Part shown: positions 1-10,734 of the stretch, one piece after another | Numbering within the stretch: position 1 is the first letter of the stretch | How the letters are laid out: the number at the start of each line of letters is the position of its first letter | Source of the DNA: Phlegmacium glaucopus | Lineage: Eukaryota > Basidiomycota > Agaricomycetes > Agaricales > Cortinariaceae | Direction of reading: 5' to 3' | NCBI GenBank assembly: GCA_015039465.1 | Contig: MU130374.1 | Coordinates: 57,065-121,064, forward strand | DNA: 64,000 bases | Program-made: the position numbers and the translations under genes | Notes under the pieces: generated by a model | What the model saw: only the letters and a program-made list of their open reading frames with translations | The model's database searches: none | What the model was told of the DNA's origin: nothing

Positions 1-1829
1 AGTATCATCGAGTGTACGTGTCATAAAAGCGTTGTTTTCATTTGTCTTAAAGAATAGTCAACTAAGAGAAATGCGAGACTCCATTAATTCTCACCACGAC
101 AGAACGCCATACGACCAGTCCAGTCCAAGCGTAATACATGCAGCGAAGTAGAAGTTTGGGCTGTATTCCATTTTTGTCACAATCCCATTGGTGGATTGCA
201 GATCTCAATTCCTCGACGCGGTGCATAACCACAGCATGACTTGCATACTTAGCTTCACCATGAATCAGGTCCCTCCACATATCGTCATAGACAGTTAACA
301 ACCCCCAACTACACAGAAATCAGTCAACAAAATATACATAAAGACGTGAAGTTACCGGTCATCATGAATGCCCATCAAGCTGCCAACGATCATATCATGT
401 CCTTGGTTAAAGAGTTCATCCCTCGACGCTTGAAAGTCGACGAAAAAAGGGCCTGATCTATTCCTATCTAGAAGATATTCTTTGAACGAGAGATGGCAGA
501 AACACAGGCGTGTTCCAGGACGACCGAAAACTGCTTCCAGATCATCATCCTGATCCACAACGTCTCGTCTTCTCCATTCAATCAAGGAGCTGAGTGCACG
601 AAGTATGAGGTTTAATTCGCCGCGGTGTTCCACGTCAAGGAATTTCTCAATTGCGATTGGGTTTGAGGTGGCGATGATGCCTGCCAGAACACGAAGTAAG
701 ATTCCTGGCCTTGGATAAACAGACAATATCTTGGTATAGAGTTGATCTACGTCAGAGAATGCAGATGCTCGCATGGGACCAGGTGTGCAAATGATATCAA
801 GTTGAGTTTGCGGGTTGCAAAGTTCGGCGCCAATGAATTTCAAGACGGTAGATGCGTACACAAACTGTCCCGATGCATCATGTACAAGACGATTGATTAT
901 TTTCGTTGGAGGCCATGGTTTCTCGATGTTTGCCATAACGTCCCAGTTTTTGTCGAGAATTTCAGCAAAGCCGTCTTCAAAATATTTCCTGATGTCTTGA
1001 GAAGTTTGGCGGGAGTCGCTTAGTTCCAGTCGCTGCGTGATATCTGAGAGCGGTTGCCGACTGAACTTGTCGCGAATACAATGTTCTGGACGGCTGGCAA
1101 TCAGAAAACGAAGGGGGATGCGAAATACAGTCCGTGCTCTGCCAATGAGATCCAAAATGGCCCGCTGCATGTCAGAGCCATCACATTCATCCAATCCGTC
1201 AATTATGATCGTAGGAGTGTGGGTTGGAGGGCACGGACAACGAGTAAAGGGTTCAACGATGAGTGATTTGAACTGCGTGTCGATCGACTTTGTAGGTAGA
1301 GTGAGATCGGACGACATGGCATCGCTCACAGGCCTGCGCATACCCGCTACATGCATGGCAATCTGATAGGCCAAGGTGGAGAATAGAAAACTGCAATTAC
1401 CCCGCCCAGGTACGCCTGACGCAAAGAAAAAGCTCCCCGCATAACGGTCCTTGTACAACTCACGAAGGAGCTCCGCAATCGTCTGCATAATGGCGGATTT
1501 TCCTGCTCCTGCGGGACCATACAGCCATAGCGCATCATCTGAAGGGTTCGGATCGTTGATCCACTCGAGTATTGTCTTGACGATTTCTTCTCGAGTTCCA
1601 GGATGACATCTTCCAGCTGGATACCTTTCTCCAGAATCGTAAATCGCTCCGTGGGAGATCGCCTGACTCAAGGCGAGAAGACCTATTGAGGAAATGGTTG
1701 GTAGCAAGTTTCTGGGAAACAGACCAACTCACCTGATTCCTGAGGATGTATTTCATTATAGCTTCCATGAACCTCTGTAAATATCCCACCGTGGATTGCC
1801 AAGGTATTGACTGAACCGAATGAGACCAT
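1..1829 (-). CDS. NACHT-domain STAND (NLR-like) protein, copy 1, 3' end beyond the window
   Basis: Agaricomycete NACHT NTPase, a signalling ATPase of the STAND class; the family is linked to non-self recognition and programmed cell death, but this gene's own role is unknown. Spliced model on the minus strand: exons 1829-1733, 1682-356, 308-95 and 45 to beyond base 1, with introns of 50, 47 and 49 nt, all GT-AG and all phase-consistent. Walker A (GPAGAGKS, about residues 88-95) and Walker B (TIIIDGLDECDG) are intact. The conserved post-NACHT motif FCHLSFKEYLLDR lies near the end of exon 2. The start chosen is the first ATG of exon 1; copy 2 has a Met nine codons further upstream, where this copy reads CTG. 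Exon 2 has exactly the length of the interrupted exon 2 of copy 2 (1327 nt), so this copy is the unbroken reference. No lesion is visible in the part shown. Confidence 0.85.
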
Positions 1830-2286
1830 TCTTTGTCTCCCTGTCGGAGGCAGCTTGACAGTAAAGTGGATTGAGAACTAGATTCGTTGGGAGACTGTTT
1901 AGAGGCGGTAAAAGGTATGGTCCTGTCGTACTTTTCCTCACACTCACAGAGGCGGTGCTTAAGCAGTGTACATACTAGGGTTGCGGGCGTTGCGGGCCGA
2001 TGCTTTGCAGGCAATACGAGTCTTACCGCTGTGTTGACCCAAACCTTGGGTGGTGTGAGTCCTTTCCTCATTTCGGACCGCTTTGAACTCTCTTTCGCGG
2101 GGCGACAGCAGCGTACCGTATGAAAACTTTACCGTATTAAAACTTGGTAGCATTTGAATGTCACGTCGAAGGTCTGAACCTCCTGTTTAGTTTTGCCACT
2201 GGTCAGACATTGTTGCGAAAACATATAGGCACCGAAAGGAAATTACTCCATATTTTAGACTGTGCTTAGGCTGTGTATGGAATATA
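1830..2286. other. Intergenic, upstream of NACHT copy 1
   Basis: Short stretch between the 5' end of NACHT copy 1 and the 3' end of the kinase-like pseudogene, both on the minus strand. Only overlapping short frames with no recognisable motif are present. It should hold the promoter of the NACHT gene, but I see no clear TATA box. Confidence 0.5.
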
Positions 2287-3720
2287 CTATTTGATCAGCA
2301 CTGGCTCGATGAGGAGCAATTCCGGCGTCACAGAATTAACGATCTTTCTAAGGTTTTCCAGAGCTTCCATTGCATTCATTCGGTGGCCGGCGTCAGGATG
2401 AATCATATCCACCAGGATTTGATCAATTCCAGAAATTGTACTCTGAAGAGAGTGAAATAAGGAGAGAAATACGTAAGAATTCTCATAGAAAGGGATAATA
2501 GGCGATGATTGCTCACCTTGAAACCTTCAAAACTCTTTCCCATTTGCCAGGCCTTCCCAGAAGCGAACTCGGGTGCGTGAGGGCGGGCATACGTTTCAAG
2601 TTCTGTGAAAAACCCTCCAAGGGGATAACCTGTCATTATGCATTCATCGACGGGGCATTCTGGTGAGGATTGTATCGCGACTTCGAAATCGATGAGGTAT
2701 ACTCGAGGACGTGAAGGAGAGATTTTCATTGTCGCTAAGGACTCGGGATGCCATTGAATAACGAAATTGTCACGGAAGGCATCCTGCTACGTCCGGGGAG
2801 GGAAGGAGTCGAGTATGGAACACATATTAACATCAGAAGCACAATGAGAACAATCACGCGATGTGCAATTTTCAAATCATGGATAAAGGAAAGGACCTAT
2901 ACATAGGTTACAATAAAGAAAATTAATTGTTAAAAACCTGCAGATAACTTGGAGAGCGCGATACTTACCTCCAACATTTGCATCAGCATCTCAATAATAT
3001 CGCCAACGGAGTTCTTAGGCCAGTAGTCAAATGCGTATTCCACAGTTCCACCCACTTTAGGGAAAATATGCCGAAAGTAATGTCCTCCCACTCGAACCCG
3101 GCCAACATCGGGAGGGCATGGTTATTACTCCATAGGCTATCCTTTCCTGTCGCGATCCTGCGGAGGATTTTGAGATGATCATGGCCTTCATTACCAATAA
3201 AAATGACACGGACGATGTCATTGTGTCCCTCACGTGTTCGAGCGGCTCGCTGATGGGGATTCTGAGAGCAGCACGTTAGAGGGTGGCAAATAGACACAAG
3301 TTCGTGTCACTCACCCCATAATCGAATCGACGAAACCTTCTTACAGTTCCTGGACTATTAATTGCGTCACCCTTAAAAGGCGTAGCATAACCAAATCCAC
3401 TCGAAATGGGCAAGGAGTCTTCATCACCAGGATGAACAAGAATGGCATTGAAGGCATTCCGCCACAGAGTATATCTGCGTCATGGAATACTTCAGCTAAA
3501 TCAGTCCAAATCTGCCATTCTTCCTCCCAAGTATTTCCAGGTATTCTCCAAGTGTCGAGATTATTTGGAAGCTGTAATTCATAGAGTTCAAGGGATTTCA
3601 ATTACCTACAGACGAAAATGAATCGCACTTTCCGTCGAATACTTTTTAGAAGGAGGATGGATTTCCCAGAGAGCGTAGGATGCAACCACAGCTATTGTGG
3701 ATAAGGTTGCAGCATAGTTA
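2287..3720 (-). pseudogene. Degenerate kinase-like protein gene (Agaricomycete family)
   Basis: Remnant of a protein-kinase-like gene common in mushroom genomes. Recognisable order on the minus strand: an N-terminal part with VVASYALWEIHPP (about 3690-3640), a middle part with DTWRIPGNTWEEEWQIW (about 3560), then NPHQRAARTREGHND, IVRVIFIGNEGHDHLKILRR, GLSFIHDLKIAHR joined by an intron to DAFRDNF (HRD-type catalytic loop), then VYLIDFEVA, where the DFG position reads DFE. The last exon ends with a TAG at 2289-2287. Several GT-AG introns remain readable, for example next to FDYG at about 3315 and next to SFEGFK at about 2517. Lesions: loss of frame and a stop near 3602-3610, a 1-nt loss near 3472-3478, and a 1-nt loss in a T run near 3061-3066. 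Three independent lesions in about 1.4 kb support a pseudogene. The family assignment rests on memory of similar fungal proteins, without alignment. Confidence 0.7.
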
Positions 3721-3783
3721 CACAGAAATGAGTAATATCAGAATCTCGAGGGTTACGTTGAACAAAGCTGAGGAAAGTTCATA

Positions 3784-4053
3784 CACTGCTGGCACCCAAC
3801 TATATATTGCTTAGGTAAATGATTGGAAAATTTATTGATCATTGTTTAAATTTTTGAAATGTCCCCTGTTACTGTAAATAATTTGAAAATGTGTGACAAC
3901 TTCTAAATAAGTTAATTTCAATTAACTTATTTAGAAGTTGGTGACTATTTACAAATTATTTACAGTAACAGAGGACATTTCAAAAATTTAAACAATGATC
4001 AATAAATTTTCCAATCATTTACCTAAGCAATATATAGTTGGGTGCCAGCAGTG
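3784..4053. mobile_element. 270-bp palindromic MITE with CACTG...CAGTG ends
   Basis: Two arms of about 133 bp are almost perfect reverse complements around a 3-nt centre near 3918, so the whole element can fold into one hairpin. The ends read CACTGCTGGCACCC and GGGTGCCAGCAGTG. ATA occurs directly on both sides (3781-3783 and 4054-4056) and may be a 3-bp target duplication. CACTG termini with a 2-3 bp duplication fit the CACTA (EnSpm/Plavaka) superfamily; this is inference because no transposase is present. The element sits beyond the 5' end of the kinase-like pseudogene. Confidence 0.8.
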
Positions 4054-4056
4054 ATA

Positions 4057-5440
4057 AGCGTGAGAAACACAACATGGTTACTAATCTTCTTTCGTCGGCA
4101 CCTTGTTTTTCTCTGCCCTGCTCTCTGCCGTCTTTCTTTACACACCCTGGCAGCCTTGCTATTAACCGCTTCGAGTTGACTGAAAATGACAACTATGGCT
4201 AACCCTTTGAGTCTCATTGCTCTGAACAGCAGTAGGCTCATTACGCGCTATGATGCTCCACACATGAGGGTATGATGGTAATACTGAACACCGCTTCCCA
4301 CTTTTGCCTGTCCTTTCCCTGGTTCGGCACAAATATTCTCGTCACCGTATATCCTTCTGCTTATAGGTCTATTTAAAGTCCCTTTATCTTTGTACATCGA
4401 CGGTTAGAGCCCTTGACCGGCAGATAAAAATATTATCATTCACGAACCCAAGTGCATAAAAATTTTCAACTAGCATTCATCCATTCAAAATCAACAATCA
4501 ACCCTTCGACGAAACCATTTAGCTATACGGTCTACTGAGTGGTGACACCCATTTCAATGGGTATAGCCCGCAGCTTTACCTTTTTTTACTCAGACCATTT
4601 CTTCTGAATCAACCACCGGACCAGAACATCAACATGCATTCATCATTCACGCCGACTTTCCGCAAAAATATACGGGGTTGCCTTGCCGGGTATTTATAGT
4701 ATATCTTATCCTAACCACAAAGTCAAACATCATTAATCCACCAATCTAGGCGCTCATACTGGCAGTAGCAAGCCTAGATGACATGGGTGCAAACGAACTG
4801 TGAAGGTTCTTTTCAACCATTGTCAAGAAATACTAGTAGGTAAAATACTCGATATGACCACTACCATGTGGAATTTCAACGGTATTGTAATCCAATGTAA
4901 GGAACGGAAATTGTTCAGACGTGTATTTCGCAAGCGTATCCCGTTTTAGCAATACGTCACGCGTGACTTTTCCCATTCCGGAAAAGTGACGCGCACAGGA
5001 AAAGGAGCACGGGCAGCAACGGGCTCGCGCGATGGAAATGAAAATGAAGACAGCTAAAAATGAGCTAGCATGCTCTCAAAAATTAATTAAAGAAAAACAA
5101 TTTTCTTTAAGGATCAATAACGCTAGTAAATTTCATTTTAAAATTTCCTTCATCCTAGGTATAAAAGTAGCAGAGTTTTATCGTAGAAAGGGCAGTGGAA
5201 CAGCCCACCATTTAGCTAGCCTCGGATCTCTTATCCCATTCTCAAAAGGAGATCTAACAAATCTCTTTACTACAATTTCTCTTTCAAAAATACAAAACAC
5301 GTTACATATATGAGTTCGCAACTGCATAAGCCGTTAGTGTAAACGCACGTCACGTGACTTAAGCGCCCGCACCATCGGAAATTATTATTTCCGACTTACC
5401 CTCTCAAAATCATCTGTTTCGAACTCCGGAACAATTACAC
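4057..5440. other. Intergenic with a duplicated segment; no intact gene
   Basis: About 1.4 kb without a convincing gene. Bases about 4395-4745 are a diverged copy of 14700-15400 (separate entry). Bases 4930-5010 carry paired GTGAC-type motifs (ACGTCACGCGTGAC and GGAAAAGTGACGCG) that could form a partial stem. A 93-codon frame at 5032-5313 has no recognisable motif and a lysine-rich, AT-biased composition, so I do not call it a gene. Confidence 0.5.
4395..4745. repeat. Segmental duplicate of 14700-15400 (without the 405-bp insertion)
   Basis: Matching landmarks in the same order: AACCCAAGTGCATAA, ATTCAAAATCAACAATCAAC, GGGTATA(G/A)CCCGCAGC, CAGACCATTTCTTCTGAATC and a block around AAAATATACGGG. 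The same landmarks occur at about 14721, 15164, 15240, 15269 and 15340. The second copy carries an extra 405 bp inside (14754-15158), so this copy preserves the empty site. On the minus strand the 3' half corresponds to the truncated end of the kinase-family pseudogene at 15264-17150. Confidence 0.75.
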
Positions 5441-5442
5441 TA

Positions 5443-5735
5443 TTACACCAACATCCGTTGAAGGACTTCAGACATCATCGGTCGCTTGCTGGGATCATCA
5501 TTGAGGAGCTCGTTGCTGAGAACAAGTAACCAGTCACGGGATGGAGATGAGGAATAATGCATGCAGGACCTTCTGTACGACTTTGCCTGTTGACCACAAG
5601 TCGGCACGGATCGGACTGAAATTTGTTTGTTCGACCTCAGGTGCGATGTACCTCTGTTCCCACACGACCTGCGTTGCATGCCTTACCCGGACAGCCTATT
5701 ATGATGCGACAGCTCTTGATGGAGTTGGCTGAAAT
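5443..5735 (-). pseudogene. Kinase C-lobe remnant
   Basis: Minus-strand coding relic of the C-terminal part of a protein kinase. The first frame gives RYIAPEVEQTNFSPIRADLW (APE motif and the conserved DLW of the C-lobe), then STGKVVQKVLHALF. The reading then changes frame near 5545-5555 and continues as WLLVLSNELLNDDPSKRPMM to a stop near 5443. The N- and C-lobe parts upstream of the APE motif are absent: the sequence 5' of 5735 shows no kinase residues. The frame change plus truncation mark it as a fragment. It may come from the same family as the pseudogene at 15264-17150, which lacks this part. Confidence 0.65.
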
Positions 5736-8440
5736 GGCAAGTCTCGCTGCACGAATAGCAATCAACGGTTGTGGAATGTATGGATGAGCTGTCAAAATGA
5801 ACACAGTACAACTTGTTCTTTCTTCTCGGTGCTGATAACAATATGATCATGCGAACATCTACTGATCAAACAAAGCTTCCTCCTTAACCGAATTAATCCT
5901 CCCAGCTGCCTCCAATGAGGTCTTCTAACCATGAATGTAACTCTCCCTTTGGATCAAAGCTATATCTCTAGCAAAACAATAAGAGTAGAACAAGAGGTAT
6001 GACCTTTAACACGAACCTCGAGATAGCCCATCGCACCGGAACAAAATCCTGTCGGTGGCGTCCATTTAGGTTTGGTCTTCGGAGAAAGGTAGTAAAGCGT
6101 CCAGAGCCCGACCAAAATCCTCTTACTAGGATACGCATGTGAGAACCAGCAGGCGAAGTACGTTGGTATCCGGCGAGAATCTGGATGGAGGTTGGAATGA
6201 AAATATGTTGCATAGGTGATCAAGTAGGATTCCACAAAATTTGTATAGCACTTATCCCGTATATTGGGAGGGAAATAGTATGTTGCTTCCTCCAGGGCTT
6301 TGGTGATTTTGAAACTTCTATCAACATGATTCAGCCACCTTTGCCCGAACTTGACTTCAAGTTCTGTGACGGCCTCCAAAGGTAGGATATTGTATGGCGG
6401 GATGGTATTCTGTAAGAGGTGATTTTCTCCCTGCGTGTATCGAGGTGGAAATTCTATGCACGATAACTGCCTTTGTTCAAACTCAGGGTCACGAGATAAG
6501 TACGGCTGGTAAAATCCTGGGATAACCCTGGCGTCATATATCTGGGCCATGGTTCGAAGCATTTTTTCTACAAGACCGTAGTTCTTGTCTGCGAGTAATG
6601 GCGGAAGTGTACTTTGATCCTATAACAGATTCAATATGCAAAAAAGACAAGGTCGGAACCAATATGTTGCTTGCCAATTGTCTATGCATCCATTTGATGA
6701 CCTCTATTTCTAGACCGAGACAATCATCATCTGGGAATCCCGACTCTGTCCACTTATTGCTTTCACATAAGCGATTTATAAATAGTCGCATATTCTGACC
6801 ATCGTCCTCATCCTCGGCAAATTTAATGTCTGAGATATCGGGGTTTATCAAGAATGATCTAAAAAATTGGGACTGATATTTTCGCAGACTTCGAAATCAA
6901 ATTTAGTGTAGAAATGAGTTGCAGGTTTATGTAGACATAATACTGACTTGTCATCATACCAGGTCGGTGACCGTCCCTTTTCAATGTCAATACATGCAAG
7001 TGATTCCCGACTGAGGCGAATACATTGTTTGCGATATTTAATATGGAATATTCCTCCGCGTGATGCACTAGACAGAAATACGTGCAGGCCACCGATGCCA
7101 CCATATTCCTGAAAAAGAGTAGGGAGAGGAACATGTGGTGTCCCATAGTCCGCGCAAATCAAGGTTGAATGTTCTATGAGCCATTTCTTCGTTAATTCCT
7201 CATCAAACTCAAGCAAATTGGACACGTCATCCACAGTTAGACTACCCTTAGCAGCGAGGAAATATGGAACATTATTAGTTAGCAGAAAGCTGCTGGTGGG
7301 TAATATTTGTCGGAAACACTCGTCTTGGACAGCCTGAATTTCCTCTAGAGTATCATTGAGTATAGTTATCATAAAACCATCAATTTCACCATCCTGAAAG
7401 AATAGTCAACCAAGAGTGGTGCGAGATTCCATTGATTCTCACCCCGCAATAGCGCCATAGGTCCAGTATAGTCCAAGCATAATACATGCAACGAAGTAGA
7501 AGTCTGGGCTGTATTCTATTTTTGTCACAATACCATTGGTGGATTGCAGATCTCAATTCCTCGATCCGGCGCATAACCACAGCAGGATTTGGATACATGG
7601 CTTCACCATAAGTCAGGTCCATCCACATATCGTCATAGACACTTAACAACCCCCGACTACACAGGAATCAGTCAACAAAATATACATAAAGACGTGAAGT
7701 TACCGGTCATCATGAATGCCCATCAAGCTGCCAATGATCATATCATGTCTGTGGTTAAAGAGTTCATCCCGCGACTCTTGAAAGTCTACGAAAAAAGGGC
7801 CAGATCTATTCCTATCAAGAAGATATTCTCGGAACGATAGATGGCAGAAACGCAGGCGTGTTCCAGGACGGCCGAAAACTACTTGCAGATCGTCATCCTG
7901 ATCCGCAGCGTATGGTGTTTCCCATTCAATCAAGGAGCTGAGTGCACGAAATATGATGTTTAATTCGCCACGGTGTTCCACGTCAAGGAATGTCTCAATT
8001 GTGATTGGGTTGTCAGTGGCGATGATGCCTGCCAGAACACGAAGTAAGGTTCCTGGCCTTGGATAAACAGACATTATCTTGGTATAGAGTTGATCTAGAT
8101 CAGAGAATGCAAATGCTCGCATGGGACCAGGTGTGAAAATGGAGGTCTTTGCTGTGATCCACCAGATCTGATCAGATCTGATCAGAATTGGTCAGATCTG
8201 ATCAGATTCCGGTCAGAATTTTTACAAGCCCAAATGGCAGTAATAGAGCCAATTTTTCAGTACTTTTCTGTCCCCCACCAGATCTGATCAGATCTGAGCG
8301 GAATTGGTCAGATCTGCTCAGATCTGCTCAGAATCTGACCAGTTCTGACCAGTTCTGCTCAGATCTGAGCAGATTCTGAGCAGATCTGATCAGAATTTGC
8401 AATACTTCTAAGTCAATTCCTACTAACTCATATTTTTTCA

Positions 8441-8880
8441 ATGTTGTTGCTATTGTTTACTGTTTGTTGTGCATTCTGTTGTGGGTGTGTGCAGGTGACT
8501 GCGGGTCTGTGCAGGTCAATGTGTGTGTGTGCATGTTGCTGTCGGGCTGTTGTGGGTGTGTGCAGGTTACTGCGGGTCTGTGCATGTTGTTGTGGGGTTG
8601 TTGTGGGTGTGCGCAGGTTACTGCGGGTCTGGGCATGTTGCTGTGGGGCTGTTGTGGATGTACGCAGATTACTGCGGGGCTGTGTAGGTCAATGTGGGTG
8701 TGCGCATGTTGCAGTGGGGCTGTTGTGTCTGCGCATGCTACTGTGGGCCTACGTATGCTGCTGTGGGTCTGCGCATGCCTGCGCATGCTGCTGTGGGTGG
8801 GTGTGGGTGTGCGCATGCGACTGTGTTACCGCGGGTGTACCTATGTTGTTACATGCTGTGGGTGGGTGGCGGGGAGTAAG
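8441..8880. repeat. G/T-rich minisatellite
   Basis: Degenerate direct repeats built from TGCAGGTTACTGCGGGTCTG and GTTGCTGTGGGGCTGTTGTG-like blocks, roughly 45-60 bp per unit, strongly G/T-biased on the plus strand. It lies inside the nested transposon, internal to its left arm. Long open frames across it give cysteine-rich low-complexity peptides that only reflect the repeat. Confidence 0.75.
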
Positions 8881-9189
8881 GAACGATGTTGTTGTTGTTG
8901 GAGAATGTCCCAAAGATAAATAAAATTACCTATTGCTGCTGCCGTTACTGTCGTGGGGGTGACCCCCGGATAAGAAAAAATGAAAGATAGAAAAAAAATG
9001 AAAGATGAAACATGAAAAATATCCGATGCTTTTACTGTGGTTGTTGGGGAGAGTGATCCCATAAACAAAACTATGAAATGATCCGATAATCATAATTATT
9101 TTACTTATTATAACTTGAAAAACATAAGTTCTATAAACTCTTATATCTTAAAAAAGAATCTTAGGAAAATCTTTAATGACCGATTCATT

Positions 9190-9349
9190 CTAAGACTAGT
9201 CTAAGACTGGTTAAGACCACCCCCTGTCATTTCATGACTTAATCTATATAATAAAACATGAAGATTACATAACCATTGATTAGGGGGGAGTTTTTCTCCC
9301 CATTAATTAGGTAAAATTAAGATTAAAATTAATTATACAATCTTTTCAA
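9190..9349. other. String-reversed (not reverse-complemented) transposon segment next to the gap
   Basis: Read backwards without complementing, 9212-9238 gives CAGTACTTTACTGTCCCCC followed by ACCAGAATTGGTCAG, a family terminus. Bases 9240-9345 read backwards match the reverse complement of 13220-13298, including CTAACATATTAATT, ATGGATTAATTA and GGGATTAGTTAC. Read as written or as reverse complement, the segment matches nothing else here. The left boundary is uncertain (9070-9195). Most likely an assembly or processing artefact. Confidence 0.8.
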
Positions 9350-10270
9350 NNNNNNNNNNNNNNNNNNNNNNNNNNNNNNNNNNNNNNNNNNNNNNNNNNN
9401 NNNNNNNNNNNNNNNNNNNNNNNNNNNNNNNNNNNNNNNNNNNNNNNNNNNNNNNNNNNNNNNNNNNNNNNNNNNNNNNNNNNNNNNNNNNNNNNNNNNN
9501 NNNNNNNNNNNNNNNNNNNNNNNNNNNNNNNNNNNNNNNNNNNNNNNNNNNNNNNNNNNNNNNNNNNNNNNNNNNNNNNNNNNNNNNNNNNNNNNNNNNN
9601 NNNNNNNNNNNNNNNNNNNNNNNNNNNNNNNNNNNNNNNNNNNNNNNNNNNNNNNNNNNNNNNNNNNNNNNNNNNNNNNNNNNNNNNNNNNNNNNNNNNN
9701 NNNNNNNNNNNNNNNNNNNNNNNNNNNNNNNNNNNNNNNNNNNNNNNNNNNNNNNNNNNNNNNNNNNNNNNNNNNNNNNNNNNNNNNNNNNNNNNNNNNN
9801 NNNNNNNNNNNNNNNNNNNNNNNNNNNNNNNNNNNNNNNNNNNNNNNNNNNNNNNNNNNNNNNNNNNNNNNNNNNNNNNNNNNNNNNNNNNNNNNNNNNN
9901 NNNNNNNNNNNNNNNNNNNNNNNNNNNNNNNNNNNNNNNNNNNNNNNNNNNNNNNNNNNNNNNNNNNNNNNNNNNNNNNNNNNNNNNNNNNNNNNNNNNN
10001 NNNNNNNNNNNNNNNNNNNNNNNNNNNNNNNNNNNNNNNNNNNNNNNNNNNNNNNNNNNNNNNNNNNNNNNNNNNNNNNNNNNNNNNNNNNNNNNNNNNN
10101 NNNNNNNNNNNNNNNNNNNNNNNNNNNNNNNNNNNNNNNNNNNNNNNNNNNNNNNNNNNNNNNNNNNNNNNNNNNNNNNNNNNNNNNNNNNNNNNNNNNN
10201 NNNNNNNNNNNNNNNNNNNNNNNNNNNNNNNNNNNNNNNNNNNNNNNNNNNNNNNNNNNNNNNNNNNNNN
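9350..10270. other. Assembly gap (Ns)
   Basis: A run of 921 N inside the nested transposon. The true content and length are unknown. It is flanked on the left by a string-reversed segment. Confidence 0.99.
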
Positions 10271-10611
10271 GTCACATGTGATCACGTGATCACACCCCTC
10301 GCACTGAACAAAATACAGAATTTTGACAGCAGCAAGGCATTGCAATCCTTACACATTGTTATATTTGGTTACTGGTTCAATTCCTGCATCGTACAGATTA
10401 TATAATTATTTTATTATTATTAGTATGGTCAGGGGATTAATTTCTTAAGCTCAATTCTGCTCGGATTCTGCTCAGAAATGGTCAGATTCTGCTCGGAAAT
10501 TGGTCAGAATTAAATCTGATTAGATCTGATCAGATCTGGTCTTTCTGATCAGATCTGATCAGAATCTGGTCAGAAAAATTGGCTCTATTACTGCCATTTG
10601 GGCTGGAAAAA

Positions 10612-10708
10612 ATTTCTGACCGGATCTGATCAGATCTGACCGGATCTGATCAGATCTGACCGGATCTGATCAGATCTGACCGGATCTGATCAGATCTGAC
10701 CGGATCTG
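10612..10708. repeat. 20-bp tandem array of GATC palindromes
   Basis: Four to five exact copies of a 20-bp unit, GATCAGATCTGACCGGATCT, combining TGATCA, AGATCT and CCGG. It ends in a 26-nt A run (10709-10734). The same unit and strand recur at 11567-11665. The array belongs to the subterminal region of the transposon; subterminal repeats of this kind often bind the transposase. Confidence 0.85.
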
Positions 10709-10734
10709 AAAAAAAAAAAAAAAAAAAAAAAAAA

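Noticed and set aside
8441..8923. Long cysteine-rich frames on both strands
   Set aside because: They arise from the G/T-rich minisatellite; all frames give low-complexity repeats and no start or splice context is present.
9329..10345. Long open frame across the gap
   Set aside because: Consists almost entirely of Ns.
10371..10385. GGTTCAATTCC resembling a tRNA B box
   Set aside because: No A box or foldable tRNA around it; it lies in transposon sequence.
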